A stretch of 64,000 nt of DNA from an uncultured Prevotellaceae bacterium (GTDB lineage Bacteria > Bacteroidota > Bacteroidia > Bacteroidales > Bacteroidaceae), in NCBI GenBank assembly GCA_902761605.1, contig CACWLC010000012.1, positions 1-64,000 of the forward strand. Reading direction: 5' to 3'. The notes under the pieces were generated by a model. That model searched no databases. It was not told the origin of the DNA and saw only the letters and a program-made list of their open reading frames with translations. The stretch's first letter is position 1, and every line of letters begins with the position of its first letter. Below are positions 42,839 to 53,000 of this stretch, piece after piece. A program made the translations under genes and the position numbers.

Positions 42839-44422
42839 ATGTTTGATAAAGAGAGAGGGCTGTATATTGCCCATTGCCCTAATGGAGCACTGAGTATCAC
42901 AGGTAAGATGGCTAACCGTCATGGACTCATTGCGGGTGCCACAGGTACTGGCAAGACTGTCACCCTTCAGGTGATGGCAGAGACATTCTGTCAGGCTGGA
43001 GTACCTTGTTTCATGGCCGACATGAAAGGCGACCTGAGTGGCATCTCACAGGTAGGAAAGCTGAGTGGATTCATTGAGAAGAGAATGCCTGAGTTCGGTA
43101 TCGAGAACCCAGAGTTCCAGAGTTGTCCTGTACGTTTCTTCGATGTCTTCGGAGAACAGGGTCATCCCATGCGTGCTACTATCTCCCAGATGGGTCCACA
43201 GCTGCTCTCGCGCCTCATGCAGCTAAATGAGACTCAGGACGGAGTGCTTAACATCGTATTCCGCATCGCTGACGAGAGAGGTCTGCTGCTCATCGACCTC
43301 AAGGATCTGCGTTCAATGCTTGACTGGGTATCTCAGCATTCGAAAGAATACACTACAAAATACGGAAACATATCCACTCCAACCATCGGAGCCATCCAGC
43401 GTGCTTTGTTGCAGTTGGAGAATCAGGGAGCCGACAAGTTCTTCGGAGAACCTTCTTTCGACATCAATGACCTGATGCAGACAGAGGGAGGCAAGGGAGT
43501 GATGAATGTGCTCGCAGCAGACAAGCTGATGATGCAGCCAAAGCTCTATTCTACATTCCTGCTATGGCTGCTGAGTGAGCTCTACTCTACCCTTCCAGAG
43601 GTTGGTGACCAGCCACTTCCGAAACTTGTGTTCTTCTTCGACGAGGCGCATATGCTCTTCGACGGTACTTCGAAAGCACTGCTGGATAAGATTGAGCAGG
43701 TGATTCGTCTTATACGTTCCAAAGGTGTGGGTATCTACTTTATCACTCAGAGTCCTACTGATATCCCGGAAAACATCCTAGGACAGTTAGGTAATCGTGT
43801 ACAACATGCCTTGAGAGCATATACCCCGAAGGATCAGAAGGCTGTGAAGACTGCCGCTGAGACCTTCCGTGCTAATCCCGCATTTAAGACGGACGAGGCT
43901 ATCATGAATCTCGAGACTGGTGAGGCACTCGTTAGTTTCCTTGACGAGAAGGGTGCTCCAGATATCGTAGAACGTGCTAAGATACTCTTCCCACTATCGC
44001 AGATTGGTGCTGTGACAGAAGGTCAGCGACTGGACATCATCAAGGGTAGCCGAATCTTTGGCAAGTATGATACTCCTATCGATCGCGAGAGTGCTTTCGA
44101 GGTGCTTATGGCAGAGGCTGACAAACAGCTGGCAGAACAAGAAAAGCAGGAGGCAGAGATAGAGATTCCCCAGCCAAAAGCAGAAAAGGAAGAAAAGAAG
44201 AAGTCAGGTATGATGGGTAAGGTGTGGAAGGCTGTGCTTACAGCTATCACATCCACGTTGGCAACAATCCTCGGTACCTATGTTAGTGACAAGGTTACAG
44301 GCAAGAAGACCAAGTCGAGGACTTCAAGCACGGGTCGTGTGGTTAAGAATGCCACGAGTGCTGCAACACGCACTATCACCAAGGAACTAACAAGAGACAT
44401 CCTGGGTAACCTGGTTAAGTAA
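42839..44422 (+). CDS. HerA/YjgR-like ATPase (DUF853)
   Basis: P-loop ATPase of the FtsK/HerA superfamily, 527 residues. Walker A GATGTGKT is at residues 33-40, Walker B is FFFDEAHMLF, and the arginine-finger region is near VRLIRSKGVGIYF. The C-terminal part has a charged coiled segment (about 440-460), then a hydrophobic stretch (AVLTAITSTLATILGTYVSD) that could attach to membrane. The cellular role of YjgR-type proteins is not well defined; DNA handling is implied by the family. Gene order with a lone receiver is notable. Confidence 0.88.
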   Translation: MFDKERGLYIAHCPNGALSITGKMANRHGLIAGATGTGKTVTLQVMAETFCQAGVPCFMADMKGDLSGISQVGKLSGFIEKRMPEFGIENPEFQSCPVRFFDVFGEQGHPMRATISQMGPQLLSRLMQLNETQDGVLNIVFRIADERGLLLIDLKDLRSMLDWVSQHSKEYTTKYGNISTPTIGAIQRALLQLENQGADKFFGEPSFDINDLMQTEGGKGVMNVLAADKLMMQPKLYSTFLLWLLSELYSTLPEVGDQPLPKLVFFFDEAHMLFDGTSKALLDKIEQVIRLIRSKGVGIYFITQSPTDIPENILGQLGNRVQHALRAYTPKDQKAVKTAAETFRANPAFKTDEAIMNLETGEALVSFLDEKGAPDIVERAKILFPLSQIGAVTEGQRLDIIKGSRIFGKYDTPIDRESAFEVLMAEADKQLAEQEKQEAEIEIPQPKAEKEEKKKSGMMGKVWKAVLTAITSTLATILGTYVSDKVTGKKTKSRTSSTGRVVKNATSAATRTITKELTRDILGNLVK

Positions 44423-44424
44423 GA

Positions 44425-44982
44425 TTATTCACAGATAGTATAGATATACCGCTGTCGAACGACAGTGGTATATTTGTATTTATCGGGGATAAGCAACTCT
44501 TTCATGCCATTGCTGATGGTAGTGCCCAGAAGCTTTATCGTGGCCTCTTTCATAGTCCACAGACGGATAAACTCCTCATCAGGATTATCAGAAGATTTTA
44601 TCTGTCGCAGCTCATCATCGTTCATACAGTATTCTGCCAAAGAGTCTTTATATTGCCTTAAGCTCTCCACATCTATTCCCACAGGATGATCGCTGACGAC
44701 ACATGCTGCAGCCTCCTTACAATGACTTAGATTGAAGAATATCTCAGGATGTCCCACAAGAGAGGGTTTGCCACTCTCATTATATTCAAAGAGGGGATTA
44801 TCAGTGATGCCGTATTCATCGCAAAGAGCCTGTTTCAGAAGCTGATAAGCAAGGACACATAACCTCTGCCCTTGTTCATGCTTGAACTTCAGAGCCTGTT
44901 CACGACGTTGCTCTGATATCTCCTGCAAAGCTGCAGAGAGGTCGAAGTCCCAAATATTATCACTGATCAGTACTCTCTTCAT
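44425..44982 (-). CDS. 4'-phosphopantetheinyl transferase superfamily protein
   Basis: Attaches phosphopantetheine from CoA to a carrier protein Ser, 185 residues. The Sfp-type motifs are FFNLSHCKEAAACVV, VGIDVESLR (metal-binding Asp/Glu), and WTMKEATIKLLG. Small single-domain size suggests an AcpS-like or Sfp-like enzyme for fatty acid or aryl polyene carriers. Its start lies 23 bp inside the end of rmuC, so translation is coupled. It converges with the HerA-like gene with 2 bp between the stops. Confidence 0.88.
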   Translation of the reverse strand: MKRVLISDNIWDFDLSAALQEISEQRREQALKFKHEQGQRLCVLAYQLLKQALCDEYGITDNPLFEYNESGKPSLVGHPEIFFNLSHCKEAAACVVSDHPVGIDVESLRQYKDSLAEYCMNDDELRQIKSSDNPDEEFIRLWTMKEATIKLLGTTISNGMKELLIPDKYKYTTVVRQRYIYTICE

Positions 44983-46360
44983 TATCTAATAACAAATCAG
45001 TATTCTTGGGTTTGGGTATTCTGCGATTAGCGTTCTCCTTGGCACCAACGCCTATCAGTTCATGAGCTTTCTGATAGACACTCTGACGTCCGTCCTCGAG
45101 TTTATCTTTCGTAAACTTATAAGCATCATCCACCTTTTTAAGTTTCTCTCCCAGATCATTATACCTCTGTACGAAGTCACCAAGACGATCCAGCAGCTGT
45201 TCTGCCAGTCCGAATACCTTCTTCTGATTCTCCGCCTGCTGATTCTGCACCCAGGCGATATGTATCATGTGAAGGATTCCAAGCAGGTTCTGTTCACCAG
45301 TGACAAACACTTTCTTCTCGAAAGCCTCACGCCAGAGAGTAGGGTCATTGGCAAGTGCCAGTTGAAGAGAAGACTCGAAAGGCACGAACATAATCACGAA
45401 GTCAACTGCATCGCGACCATTCTTGATATATTTTGAGTAATCCTTTCTCGCAAGCTCATTCACGTGCTGGCGAACACTCTTGATATGATCCTGAAGATAA
45501 CGTTCCTTATCCTCTGCGTTCTCGGCATTCACATATTTCTCGTATGCCACCAGCGACACCTTAGAGTCGACGATGGCATCCTGTCCCTGAGGATAGTGGA
45601 GGATAACATCCGGCTGCATCTCCTTACCTGTCTCATCATGTTTCAGAGGACGTCCTAGTTCGTCTCTGAGTCGTGCCTGTACCTCATAATGGATGCCCTC
45701 AGTGAGTCCCTGACTGGCAAGGAGGTCGCCAAGGATTATCTCTCCCATGTTGCCACTCACCTTATTATCACGACGCAACACATTGGTAAGACTCTCAGTC
45801 TTCTGTCCCAGCTGTTGTGTCTGTTCCATCATGAGTCGTATCTGTTCTGCAAAACTTGCAGAGTAGCCAGCAGACTTCTCCTGATTCTCATGTATGGCCT
45901 TCTGCATCTTCTCTACGGCATCTTTCAGGGGCTTGGTGATACCTGTCATCGCCTCTGTGTTAGACTCCTTCAGCTTCGTAGCACTCGCCTCCATGATTTG
46001 CTGGGCCATATTCGAGAACTGCTCACGAGCCGTACGCAACTGCTCCTGAAACTGTTCCTTTGATGTCTGGAGCTGATTCTTGAACTCCTCATCACGGCGC
46101 TGAAGCTCTGTACTCATCTGCTGACGTACGAGTTCCAACTCTCTGCCTTGCGACTCCGTCTTGGCATTCAGCGACTTATTCTCTGCATCCAGATGTTGCA
46201 CACGACTATTGGCTGCATTGAGCAGTTCTGAACGCATGGAGAGTTCGATATCCTTCTTTCCGCCCTCTACTCTCAGCACGTCCATCTTACGATCCATATA
46301 CAGATAGAGAGCTATGGCCCCAATCGCTATACCTATTATTATATATAGAGCAATCATCAT
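44960..46360 (-). CDS. rmuC: DNA recombination protein RmuC
   Basis: Membrane-anchored protein of the RmuC family, which limits inverted-repeat recombination and has been linked to antiphage defence in other bacteria. It is about 466 residues: one N-terminal helix (ALYIIIGIAIGAIALYLYM), a long coiled coil (about 30-180), then a nuclease-like core with LGDLLASQGL, QPDVILHYPQ, IVDSKVSLVAYEKY and FVIMFVPFESSL. I start it at 46360 (or ATG 46357), because on this strand a TATTTTTG promoter lies at 46389-46382, downstream of the longer reading. It overlaps the phosphopantetheinyl transferase gene. Confidence 0.92.
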   Translation of the reverse strand: MMIALYIIIGIAIGAIALYLYMDRKMDVLRVEGGKKDIELSMRSELLNAANSRVQHLDAENKSLNAKTESQGRELELVRQQMSTELQRRDEEFKNQLQTSKEQFQEQLRTAREQFSNMAQQIMEASATKLKESNTEAMTGITKPLKDAVEKMQKAIHENQEKSAGYSASFAEQIRLMMEQTQQLGQKTESLTNVLRRDNKVSGNMGEIILGDLLASQGLTEGIHYEVQARLRDELGRPLKHDETGKEMQPDVILHYPQGQDAIVDSKVSLVAYEKYVNAENAEDKERYLQDHIKSVRQHVNELARKDYSKYIKNGRDAVDFVIMFVPFESSLQLALANDPTLWREAFEKKVFVTGEQNLLGILHMIHIAWVQNQQAENQKKVFGLAEQLLDRLGDFVQRYNDLGEKLKKVDDAYKFTKDKLEDGRQSVYQKAHELIGVGAKENANRRIPKPKNTDLLLDNEESTDQ

Positions 46361-46381
46361 AAATCTATATCTTTTTAGGTG

Positions 46382-46389
46382 CAAAAATA
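46382..46389 (-). promoter_or_regulatory. -7 element of rmuC
   Basis: TATTTTTG on the minus strand. The expected start near 46375 leaves a leader of about 15 bases. Confidence 0.5.
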
Positions 46390-46431
46390 CAAAAAAACGT
46401 TCAAATAATTGCATTTATCAGATATTTTGTC

Positions 46432-46439
46432 TATTTTTG
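46432..46439 (+). promoter_or_regulatory. -7 element of the DUF4332 gene
   Basis: TATTTTTG, 51 bp before ATG 46491. It rules out longer N-terminal readings of the protein. Confidence 0.55.
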
Positions 46440-46490
46440 CAGCATAAAACTTATAAACCCAACAACATTACAAACAAAAAACCAAAGATT

Positions 46491-46898
46491 ATGGATTACA
46501 AGATTATCGACATCGAGGGTGTAGGCGACGTTTATGCAGAGAAGCTGGTTGCCGCAGGTATCAACAAAGTTAGTGAACTTCTTGAGAAGTGTGCAGCTCC
46601 CAAGGGCCGCAAGGAACTGGCAGAGGCTACAGGTATCAGTGAGAAGCTGATTCTCCGTTGGACAAACCATGCAGACCTCTTCCGTATCAACGGCGTTGGT
46701 CCTCAGTTTGCTGAGTTGCTCGAGAAGGCTGGTGTTGATACTGTTAAGGAGTTCCGCCATCGTGTTGCAGAGAACCTGCAGCCAAAGCTTGAGGAGATCA
46801 ATGCTGAGTTCCACATCTGTGGACGTGTTCCTGCTGTCAGCGAGATACAGAAGATGATTGATCAGGCTAAGGAACTTGAGCCAAAGATGACTTACTAA
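46491..46898 (+). CDS. DUF4332 domain protein with helix-hairpin-helix motifs
   Basis: A 135-residue protein made of tandem helix-hairpin-helix-like units: IEGVGDVYAEKLVAAGI near residue 8 and INGVGPQFAELLEKAGV near residue 65. The second unit is followed by ITKEF-like spacing and a C-terminal helix (VSEIQKMIDQAKELEP). Such motifs bind DNA non-specifically or mediate protein contact. The family (DUF4332) has no firm assigned function. It is a monocistronic unit with its own promoter and a perfect palindromic terminator. Confidence 0.85.
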   Translation: MDYKIIDIEGVGDVYAEKLVAAGINKVSELLEKCAAPKGRKELAEATGISEKLILRWTNHADLFRINGVGPQFAELLEKAGVDTVKEFRHRVAENLQPKLEEINAEFHICGRVPAVSEIQKMIDQAKELEPKMTY

Positions 46899-46905
46899 AA
46901 ATAAT

Positions 46906-46935
46906 AATTCCCGCCAGCTGGCGGGAATTTTTCAT
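46906..46935. terminator. Palindromic bidirectional terminator
   Basis: A perfect 24-bp palindrome AATTCCCGCCAG/CTGGCGGGAATT (46906-46929) with T residues after it and A residues before it. It serves the DUF4332 gene and, on the other strand, nadB. Confidence 0.9.
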
Positions 46936-48521
46936 TTCTTATCGTATGCGTGTAGCGGATAATCAGTGGTATAGTGAAGTCCCCGACACTCCTTACGTTC
47001 CAGAGCCCAACGGGTGATAAGATATCCCACATTAATCATATTTCGCAGCTCGCAGATATCCTTAGAGGCTTTAACACGCTTAAAGAGTCGCTCTGTCTCC
47101 TCATAGAGCATATCCAGACGATCCCATGCACGATGTAGTCTTAAATCAGAACGCACGATACCAACATAGTTTGACATTATCTGATTCACCTCTTTCACAC
47201 TCTGGGTGATAAGCACCTTCTCCTCATTTGTCATCGTACCCTCGTCGTTCCACTCTGGCACTTTTTCATTGAAGTCATAGAGATCTGCATGAGCAATAGT
47301 ATCCTTTGCAGCAGCATCGGCATATACCACAGCCTCAATAAGCGAATTGGATGCCAGACGATTTCCTCCGTGCAAACCTGTACATGAGCATTCTCCGAGG
47401 GCATAAAGACGTTCTATGCTCGACTGTCCGTTGATATCTACCTTGATTCCTCCGCACATATAGTGAGCAGCGGGACGCACAGGGATATAATCCGTAGTGA
47501 TATCGATACCTATTGAGAGACACTTCTGATAGATATTCGGAAAGTGTTTACGAGTCTCTGCAGGGTCCTTATGTGTTACGTCGAGACATACGTGATCAAG
47601 ACCATGAATCTTCATTTCCTTATCGATAGCCCTTGCCACGATGTCACGAGGAGCAAGGGAGAGTCGCTCATCGTATTTCTCCATGAAGGTCTCGCCATTA
47701 GGCAGTTTCAGTATACCGCCATAGCCTCGCATAGCCTCAGTGATGAGGTAAGCAGGATGAGTCTCCTTAGGATTATGCAGCACAGTAGGATGGAACTGCA
47801 CAAACTCCATATCAGCCACTGTACCCTTAGCACGATATACCATCGCTATGCCGTCGCCTGTGGCAATAACAGGATTAGACGTGGTGAGATATACGGCACC
47901 ACAACCACCTGTACACATCACTGTCATCTTCGACAGATATGTATCCACTTTCTGAGTCTTGGGATTCAATACGTAGGCACCATAACACTGGATGTTTGGT
48001 GAACGTCTTGTTACCCTCACTCCCAGATGATGCTGGGTGATGATCTCGACAGCAAAGTGATTCTCTTTGACATCGATTTCCGGACATGCACGGACAGCCT
48101 CCATCAGACCACGTTGTATCTCAGCTCCAGTATCATCGGCGTGATGGAGGATGCGGAACTCTGAGTGTCCTCCCTCACGATGAAGGTCAAAGGTACCATC
48201 ATCCTTCTTGTCGAAGTTGACGCCCCACTCCACCATCTCCTTTATCTGTTCTGGAGCATTTCTTACTACCTGTTCTACGGCCTTACGGTCAGAGATATAG
48301 TCGCCTGCGATTATGGTGTCGGCAATATGTTTGTCGAAAGTGTCTACTTTGAGATTTGTGACACTTGCCACACCGCCCTGGGCAAAAGATGTGTTAGCCT
48401 CATCAAGTGATGTCTTGCAAATCATACACACCCTACCCTTCTTTGCACGGGCTACCTTCAGGGCATAACTCATTCCGGCTATTCCGGCACCGATAACGAG
48501 GAAGTCATACTTGTATACCAT
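46932..48521 (-). CDS. nadB: L-aspartate oxidase
   Basis: FAD enzyme oxidising aspartate to iminoaspartate, the first step of de novo NAD synthesis. It is about 529 residues. The FAD motif FLVIGAGIAGMSYALKVA is at the N terminus; TSFAQGGVASV, HREGGHSEFRILH and HYMCGGIKVD are characteristic of NadB, as is ECSCTGLHGGNRLASNSL. The start is taken as ATG 48521, since the promoter TAATTTTG lies at 48551-48544 on this strand; a TTG at 48533 is the alternative. nadA and nadC are not in the window. Confidence 0.95.
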   Translation of the reverse strand: MVYKYDFLVIGAGIAGMSYALKVARAKKGRVCMICKTSLDEANTSFAQGGVASVTNLKVDTFDKHIADTIIAGDYISDRKAVEQVVRNAPEQIKEMVEWGVNFDKKDDGTFDLHREGGHSEFRILHHADDTGAEIQRGLMEAVRACPEIDVKENHFAVEIITQHHLGVRVTRRSPNIQCYGAYVLNPKTQKVDTYLSKMTVMCTGGCGAVYLTTSNPVIATGDGIAMVYRAKGTVADMEFVQFHPTVLHNPKETHPAYLITEAMRGYGGILKLPNGETFMEKYDERLSLAPRDIVARAIDKEMKIHGLDHVCLDVTHKDPAETRKHFPNIYQKCLSIGIDITTDYIPVRPAAHYMCGGIKVDINGQSSIERLYALGECSCTGLHGGNRLASNSLIEAVVYADAAAKDTIAHADLYDFNEKVPEWNDEGTMTNEEKVLITQSVKEVNQIMSNYVGIVRSDLRLHRAWDRLDMLYEETERLFKRVKASKDICELRNMINVGYLITRWALERKECRGLHYTTDYPLHAYDKK

Positions 48522-48543
48522 AACGAAAATCAATAATACTGCG

Positions 48544-48551
48544 CAAAATTA
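48544..48551 (-). promoter_or_regulatory. -7 element of nadB
   Basis: TAATTTTG on the minus strand, about 22 bp before ATG 48521. Confidence 0.55.
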
Positions 48552-48557
48552 CAAATA

Positions 48558-48585
48558 ATTCTCCATTCTCCATTCGCAATTCCCA
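48558..48585. repeat. 7-bp-period tandem repeat (ATTCTCC type)
   Basis: Heptamers ATTCTCC, ATTCTCC, ATTCGCA, ATTCCCA between divergent nadB and carboxypeptidase promoters. The reverse complement motif recurs at 53060-53086. Confidence 0.75.
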
Positions 48586-48595
48586 TTTTTTTTAT

Positions 48596-48603
48596 TATTT
48601 TTG
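48596..48603 (+). promoter_or_regulatory. -7 element directly abutting the carboxypeptidase start
   Basis: TATTTTTG ends only 9 bp before the ATG at 48613. With the usual start 6-8 bp after the element, the mRNA would be leaderless or nearly so. Confidence 0.5.
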
Positions 48604-48612
48604 TGGCAGATT

Positions 48613-49896
48613 ATGAAGAAAATACTTATTATATCCTATATTTTATGCCTCGCAATGATGTTGCGGGCACAGACAGACCCACAAGGTGAGGGAAACTTCA
48701 AGGTAGCCTTTGGAGAACCTGTGGACACTGCGTTTACCGACTCTCTGATAGCCGACACTTCTGGTGTACAACTGCAATGGCCAGAGAATGTTATCGTTCG
48801 TATCGACAATATCCTCAACGATCCTTTACTGAAAAGGTCGCAACTTGGATTAATGGTCTATGACCTCACCACCGACAGCATTCTTTTCCGTTACAACGAA
48901 CAACAGACGATGCGTCCTGCCTCAATAATGAAACTTATTACTGCCATCACAGCCCTAGATCGTCTGGGCTGCAACTATCAGTTTCGTACGTCATTATATT
49001 ATAAAGGTATTATCAAAGGACGTACTCTCGTTGGTGACATCTACTGTGTAGGAGGCATGGACCCCCGTTTTGGCAGCGATGACATGAACGCCTTTGCAGA
49101 GGGTGTGCGCCGTCTTGGTGTCGACACTATCAGAGGCAAGATTATCGCCGATATATCTATGAAAGACGAGACACGTCTTGGCGAGGGTTGGTGCTGGGAT
49201 GATGACAACCCCATACTTACACCTCTTATGATGGCAAAAAAGGCAGACTTCATTCCCCGTTTTATCGACGAGCTACGTGATAAGAACATACATATCATCA
49301 TGCCCTTCAACAGCGATGGCACTGATGAGGGTACAGTACCTAATGGTGCATCTATCATCTGTTCCCGCTTCCACCCTATTAGTGAGATACTCATGCAGAT
49401 GCTAAAAGACAGCGATAACCTTTATGCAGAGTCGATGATGTATCAGTTTGCCGCATCCGGAGGTGTAAAGAAGGCCTCAGCTGCAAATGCGAGGACTCAC
49501 GTAAAGAAACTGGTTAGCAAAATAGGTCTTAACCCAGATAGATATAAGTTTGCCGATGGCAGCGGATTGTCGTTGTATAACTATGTCACTCCAGAACTTA
49601 TGGTGCGTCTTCTGCGCTATGCTTATCGCAACACGGATATCATCACGAGTCTTTATCCTGCGCTGCCTATTGCTGGAGAGGATGGTACTCTCAGCAAACG
49701 TATGAAGGGTGAGTATACTCATAATAACGTGCATGCCAAGACAGGTACCCTTACAGGAATAGCGAGTCTCGCAGGCTATTGCCGCACAGCCAACAATCAC
49801 TTCCTCGCTTTCTGTATCATCAATCAGGGCGTACTTCGCGTCTCTGATGGTCGAGCTTTTCAGGATAAGATATGCACAGCATTGTGCCAACCATAA
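48613..49896 (+). CDS. dacB: D-Ala-D-Ala carboxypeptidase/endopeptidase (PBP4, S13 family)
   Basis: Periplasmic penicillin-binding protein that trims peptidoglycan peptides, 427 residues. The signal peptide ends at MLRAQTD. The three active-site motifs are S104-x-x-K107 in RPASIMKLITA, SDN in LKDSDNLYAESMM, and KTG in HAKTGTLTGIASLAGY. Length is slightly short for S13, fitting a reduced domain insertion. The ATG at 48613 is preferred because the promoter occupies 48596-48603. A 22-bp minisatellite begins 20 bp after the stop. Confidence 0.92.
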   Translation: MKKILIISYILCLAMMLRAQTDPQGEGNFKVAFGEPVDTAFTDSLIADTSGVQLQWPENVIVRIDNILNDPLLKRSQLGLMVYDLTTDSILFRYNEQQTMRPASIMKLITAITALDRLGCNYQFRTSLYYKGIIKGRTLVGDIYCVGGMDPRFGSDDMNAFAEGVRRLGVDTIRGKIIADISMKDETRLGEGWCWDDDNPILTPLMMAKKADFIPRFIDELRDKNIHIIMPFNSDGTDEGTVPNGASIICSRFHPISEILMQMLKDSDNLYAESMMYQFAASGGVKKASAANARTHVKKLVSKIGLNPDRYKFADGSGLSLYNYVTPELMVRLLRYAYRNTDIITSLYPALPIAGEDGTLSKRMKGEYTHNNVHAKTGTLTGIASLAGYCRTANNHFLAFCIINQGVLRVSDGRAFQDKICTALCQP

Positions 49897-49905
49897 AGTA
49901 TCACA

Positions 49906-49937
49906 CCCTAACACTAGAGCACTTCTAGTATTAGGGT
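49906..49937 (+). terminator. Possible terminator hairpin after dacB
   Basis: ACCCTAACACTAG (49906-49918) pairs with CTAGTATTAGGGT (49925-49937) with one mismatch. There is no T run, so termination is uncertain. The right arm belongs to the first minisatellite copy. Confidence 0.4.
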
Positions 49938-50003
49938 AGAGCCCCTTTAGTGTTAGGGTAGAGCCCCTTTAGTGTTAGGGTAGAGCCCCTTTAGTGTTAG
50001 GGT
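49916..50003. repeat. 22-bp minisatellite, four copies
   Basis: Unit AGAGCCCCTTTAGTGTTAGGGT in four head-to-tail copies (49916-49937, 49938-49959, 49960-49981, 49982-50003). Copies 2-4 are identical and copy 1 has a few changes. The last copy contains the stop codon of the minus-strand oxidoreductase gene. Confidence 0.95.
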
Positions 50004-53000
50004 TTCTTTGCTGTAGTGCAGATATTGACCAGATAGATAATACTCATATAAGGAATACCCGTGTTCGACTCAAGACCTATCTCACAGGTACGACTGTTAG
50101 AGTAACCTACCTCAATCTTGTTAGCCTCTATCTGTGGGCGCAGCTTCCTTAGGCCATATCTGTTAAGTTCAGGGAAGGTGAATCCTCTGTCACCAGCGAA
50201 ACCGCAACAACCTACACCTTCTGGGATAAACACATTGTTCGAGCAAAGTTTCGCCAATGCTATCATATCCTTGTCAACACCCATCTGACGCGTAGAACAG
50301 GTAAGATGGAGAGCGATACGTTTGTCTGTAGGATGGAAGTCAAGACGATCTACGAGATAAGTCATGATAAATTCGGCTGGCTCATAGAGTTTCATCTTCT
50401 TCATCACCTTGCGCATACGGTGCAGGCACGGACTCTGAGCGCAGAGCACTGGATATTTGCCTTGCTCCGATGCTTTCCAAAGCGCTGCCTCCAGTTCGGC
50501 ACTCTTACGGTCTGCAATATCGAGCATACCCTTCGACTCCCAAATCTGACCACAGCACATACGATCCATTCCCTCTGGGAAGATTACCTCATAGCCAGCC
50601 TTCGCCATCAGCTGGATAACCTCATCCACAAGGGCATGTTTCATATTGCCATCCTTCGACTGCCCCATTGTCTGGTTGATACAACTTGGGAAATACACAA
50701 CTTTTAATGGAGAATGTTCTTCCTCCTTCTGAGGTATGGACTTCTCGATAATAAACTGAGTGAGATCGGAGGGCTTGGGCTGACGTTTCTTCTTCGGCAT
50801 CGCAGTTGTCCATAGAGGCAGTCCCATCTTATTCATCGTACGACACACATGTGTCATCAGTGCAGGTCCAAGAGTAAGATGAGCCATATGTGCCACATCG
50901 AGCACTACTCTCAGGCCAGACTTTATTCCAGCCATGTGATTGGCAGCGAACTCTCCTACCTGATAACCCAGCTTCGACTTGTTCATATCCAACTGACGGA
51001 TAATATGTGTCAACTCACCTGTATTGATCTTCATAGGACATGATGTAGAGCACAGACCGTCGGTAGCACATGTCTGGTCACCATAGTACTTATACTGTTT
51101 GCGAAGTATCTCTGCTCGTTGTGGATCTCTTCCTGTTGCCTCCAGGTCGCGAATCTCTCTCTGTACAGCAATACGCATCCTCGATGACAACGTTAGTCCG
51201 CACGACATACAGTTAACCTCACAGAATCCACACTCGATACACTTATTTGCACGCTTCACCTGTTCTATGGTCTCCTTGGCGGTAGAGAGCTCAGGATCCA
51301 TAAGGTAATGACCACCATCAGGTACACTTGCGAAGTCATAGTCGAGCACAGGCAGCGGTTTCAGGCACTTTATGAAACAGTCTGGGTCGTCGTTGAATAT
51401 TACTCCCTGATTCAACAATCCGTCAGGATCGAAGATTGCCTTCAGCTCCTTCATAGCCTCATAAGCCTTGTCACCCCATTCGTATTTCACAAATGGTGCC
51501 ATATTTCTTCCAGTACCATGCTCGGCCTTAAGTGAACCGTCGTATTCCTCTACCACAAGCTTTGCCACATCACGCATCATTTCTGCATAACGTGCCACTT
51601 CATGCTGGTCTGCAAAACTCTGGTTCAAGATAAAGTGGTAGTTGCCCTCAAACGCATGTCCGTAGATACAGGCATCAGAATAACCGTGATCAGCAATCAT
51701 CTTCTGCAGTTTTACCGTAGCCTCAGGCAACGACTCTATAGGGAATGCTACATCTTCGATAAGACATGATGTGCCTATAGGTCTTGTACCTCCAACACTT
51801 GGGAATATACCGCTTCGAATAGCCCAGTACTTGCCATAAACGGCAGGATCTTCTGTAAACTCTGCAGGGATATAGAGTCGGAACTGTCCAAGACACTCCT
51901 TAATCTTCTCTATCTTCTCAAGCAGTTGTTCGTGAGTTATTCCCTTGGTCTCTGTGAGTATCGCAGTCAGGTTGTGGTAGTCGCCAGGTTCTACCCCCTC
52001 AATCTTACCTGCATCCACATCCTTCTTATATTGCAGGAATACTGGGTCGTCAACAGAGTTAAGCGACATATAGTCGAGCATCTCAGCACTCTTCACCATC
52101 AGGTTCTCTGCACTCATCTTCAGGTCATCATCACCGGCCTTCAGCTTCTTCATGGCTACAACAGCCTCACAACTCTCCTTCATAGTAAGGAAGTAAACCA
52201 TCGCTGAAGCCTTGAACTTATAATCGTGAAGGGTCTTCATCGTCACCTCAGAGAGGAATGCCAACGTTCCTTCCGAACCCACCATCGAGTGTGCGATAAT
52301 GTCAAATGGGTCATCATATGCTATAAGCGGTCTTAGGTTCAGACCCGTCACGTTCTTAATAGAATACTTCTTGGCGATACGCTCTGCCAATTCCTTGTCT
52401 GCACGTACCTTGTCTCTTAAAGCCTCAATCTTCTTTATAAATTCTGGGTTACGTTTGCGGAAAGCCTCCTTGCTTGCCTCGTTGCCAGTATCAAGGATAG
52501 ATCCATCAGTGAGCACAATACGTGCCGACACCATCATCCTGTCGCTGTTGGCATGAACACCACAGTTCATTCCTGAGGCATTGTTTATAACGATACCGCC
52601 CACCATCGCACTCCCTATAGATGCCGGATCTGGCGGGAACACTCTGTCATAAGGCTTCAATATCTGATTAATCCTTGCCCCCACGATTCCAGGCTGAAGA
52701 CGTATCGTTTCCGCATCTGGTGATAATTCGTATCTCTCCCAGTGCTTGCCAGCCACGATGAGAACAGAATCGGTGCAACTCTGGCCGCTCAATGATGTTC
52801 CGGCTGCACGGAATGTAAAAGGCATGTTATATTTCTTACACGCTCTGACTATCTTAGAGATCTCCGCCTCGCCATCACTGCGGATAACGACTTTCGGAAT
52901 CTGACGGTAGAAACTGGCATCCGTTCCCCAACCTAAGGTGCGGAGCTCATCAGTGTAAATACGTTCAGCAGGAATAAACTGCTTGATGTGGGATAAGAAA

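Noticed and set aside
44960..46360. Dedicated antiphage defence island around rmuC
   Set aside because: RmuC has defence links elsewhere, but neighbours here are housekeeping genes and no other defence gene was found.
49916..50003. CRISPR array or telomere-like repeat
   Set aside because: The repeats are directly adjacent without spacers, there are no cas genes, and TTAGGG is only part of a 22-bp unit in a bacterial sequence.
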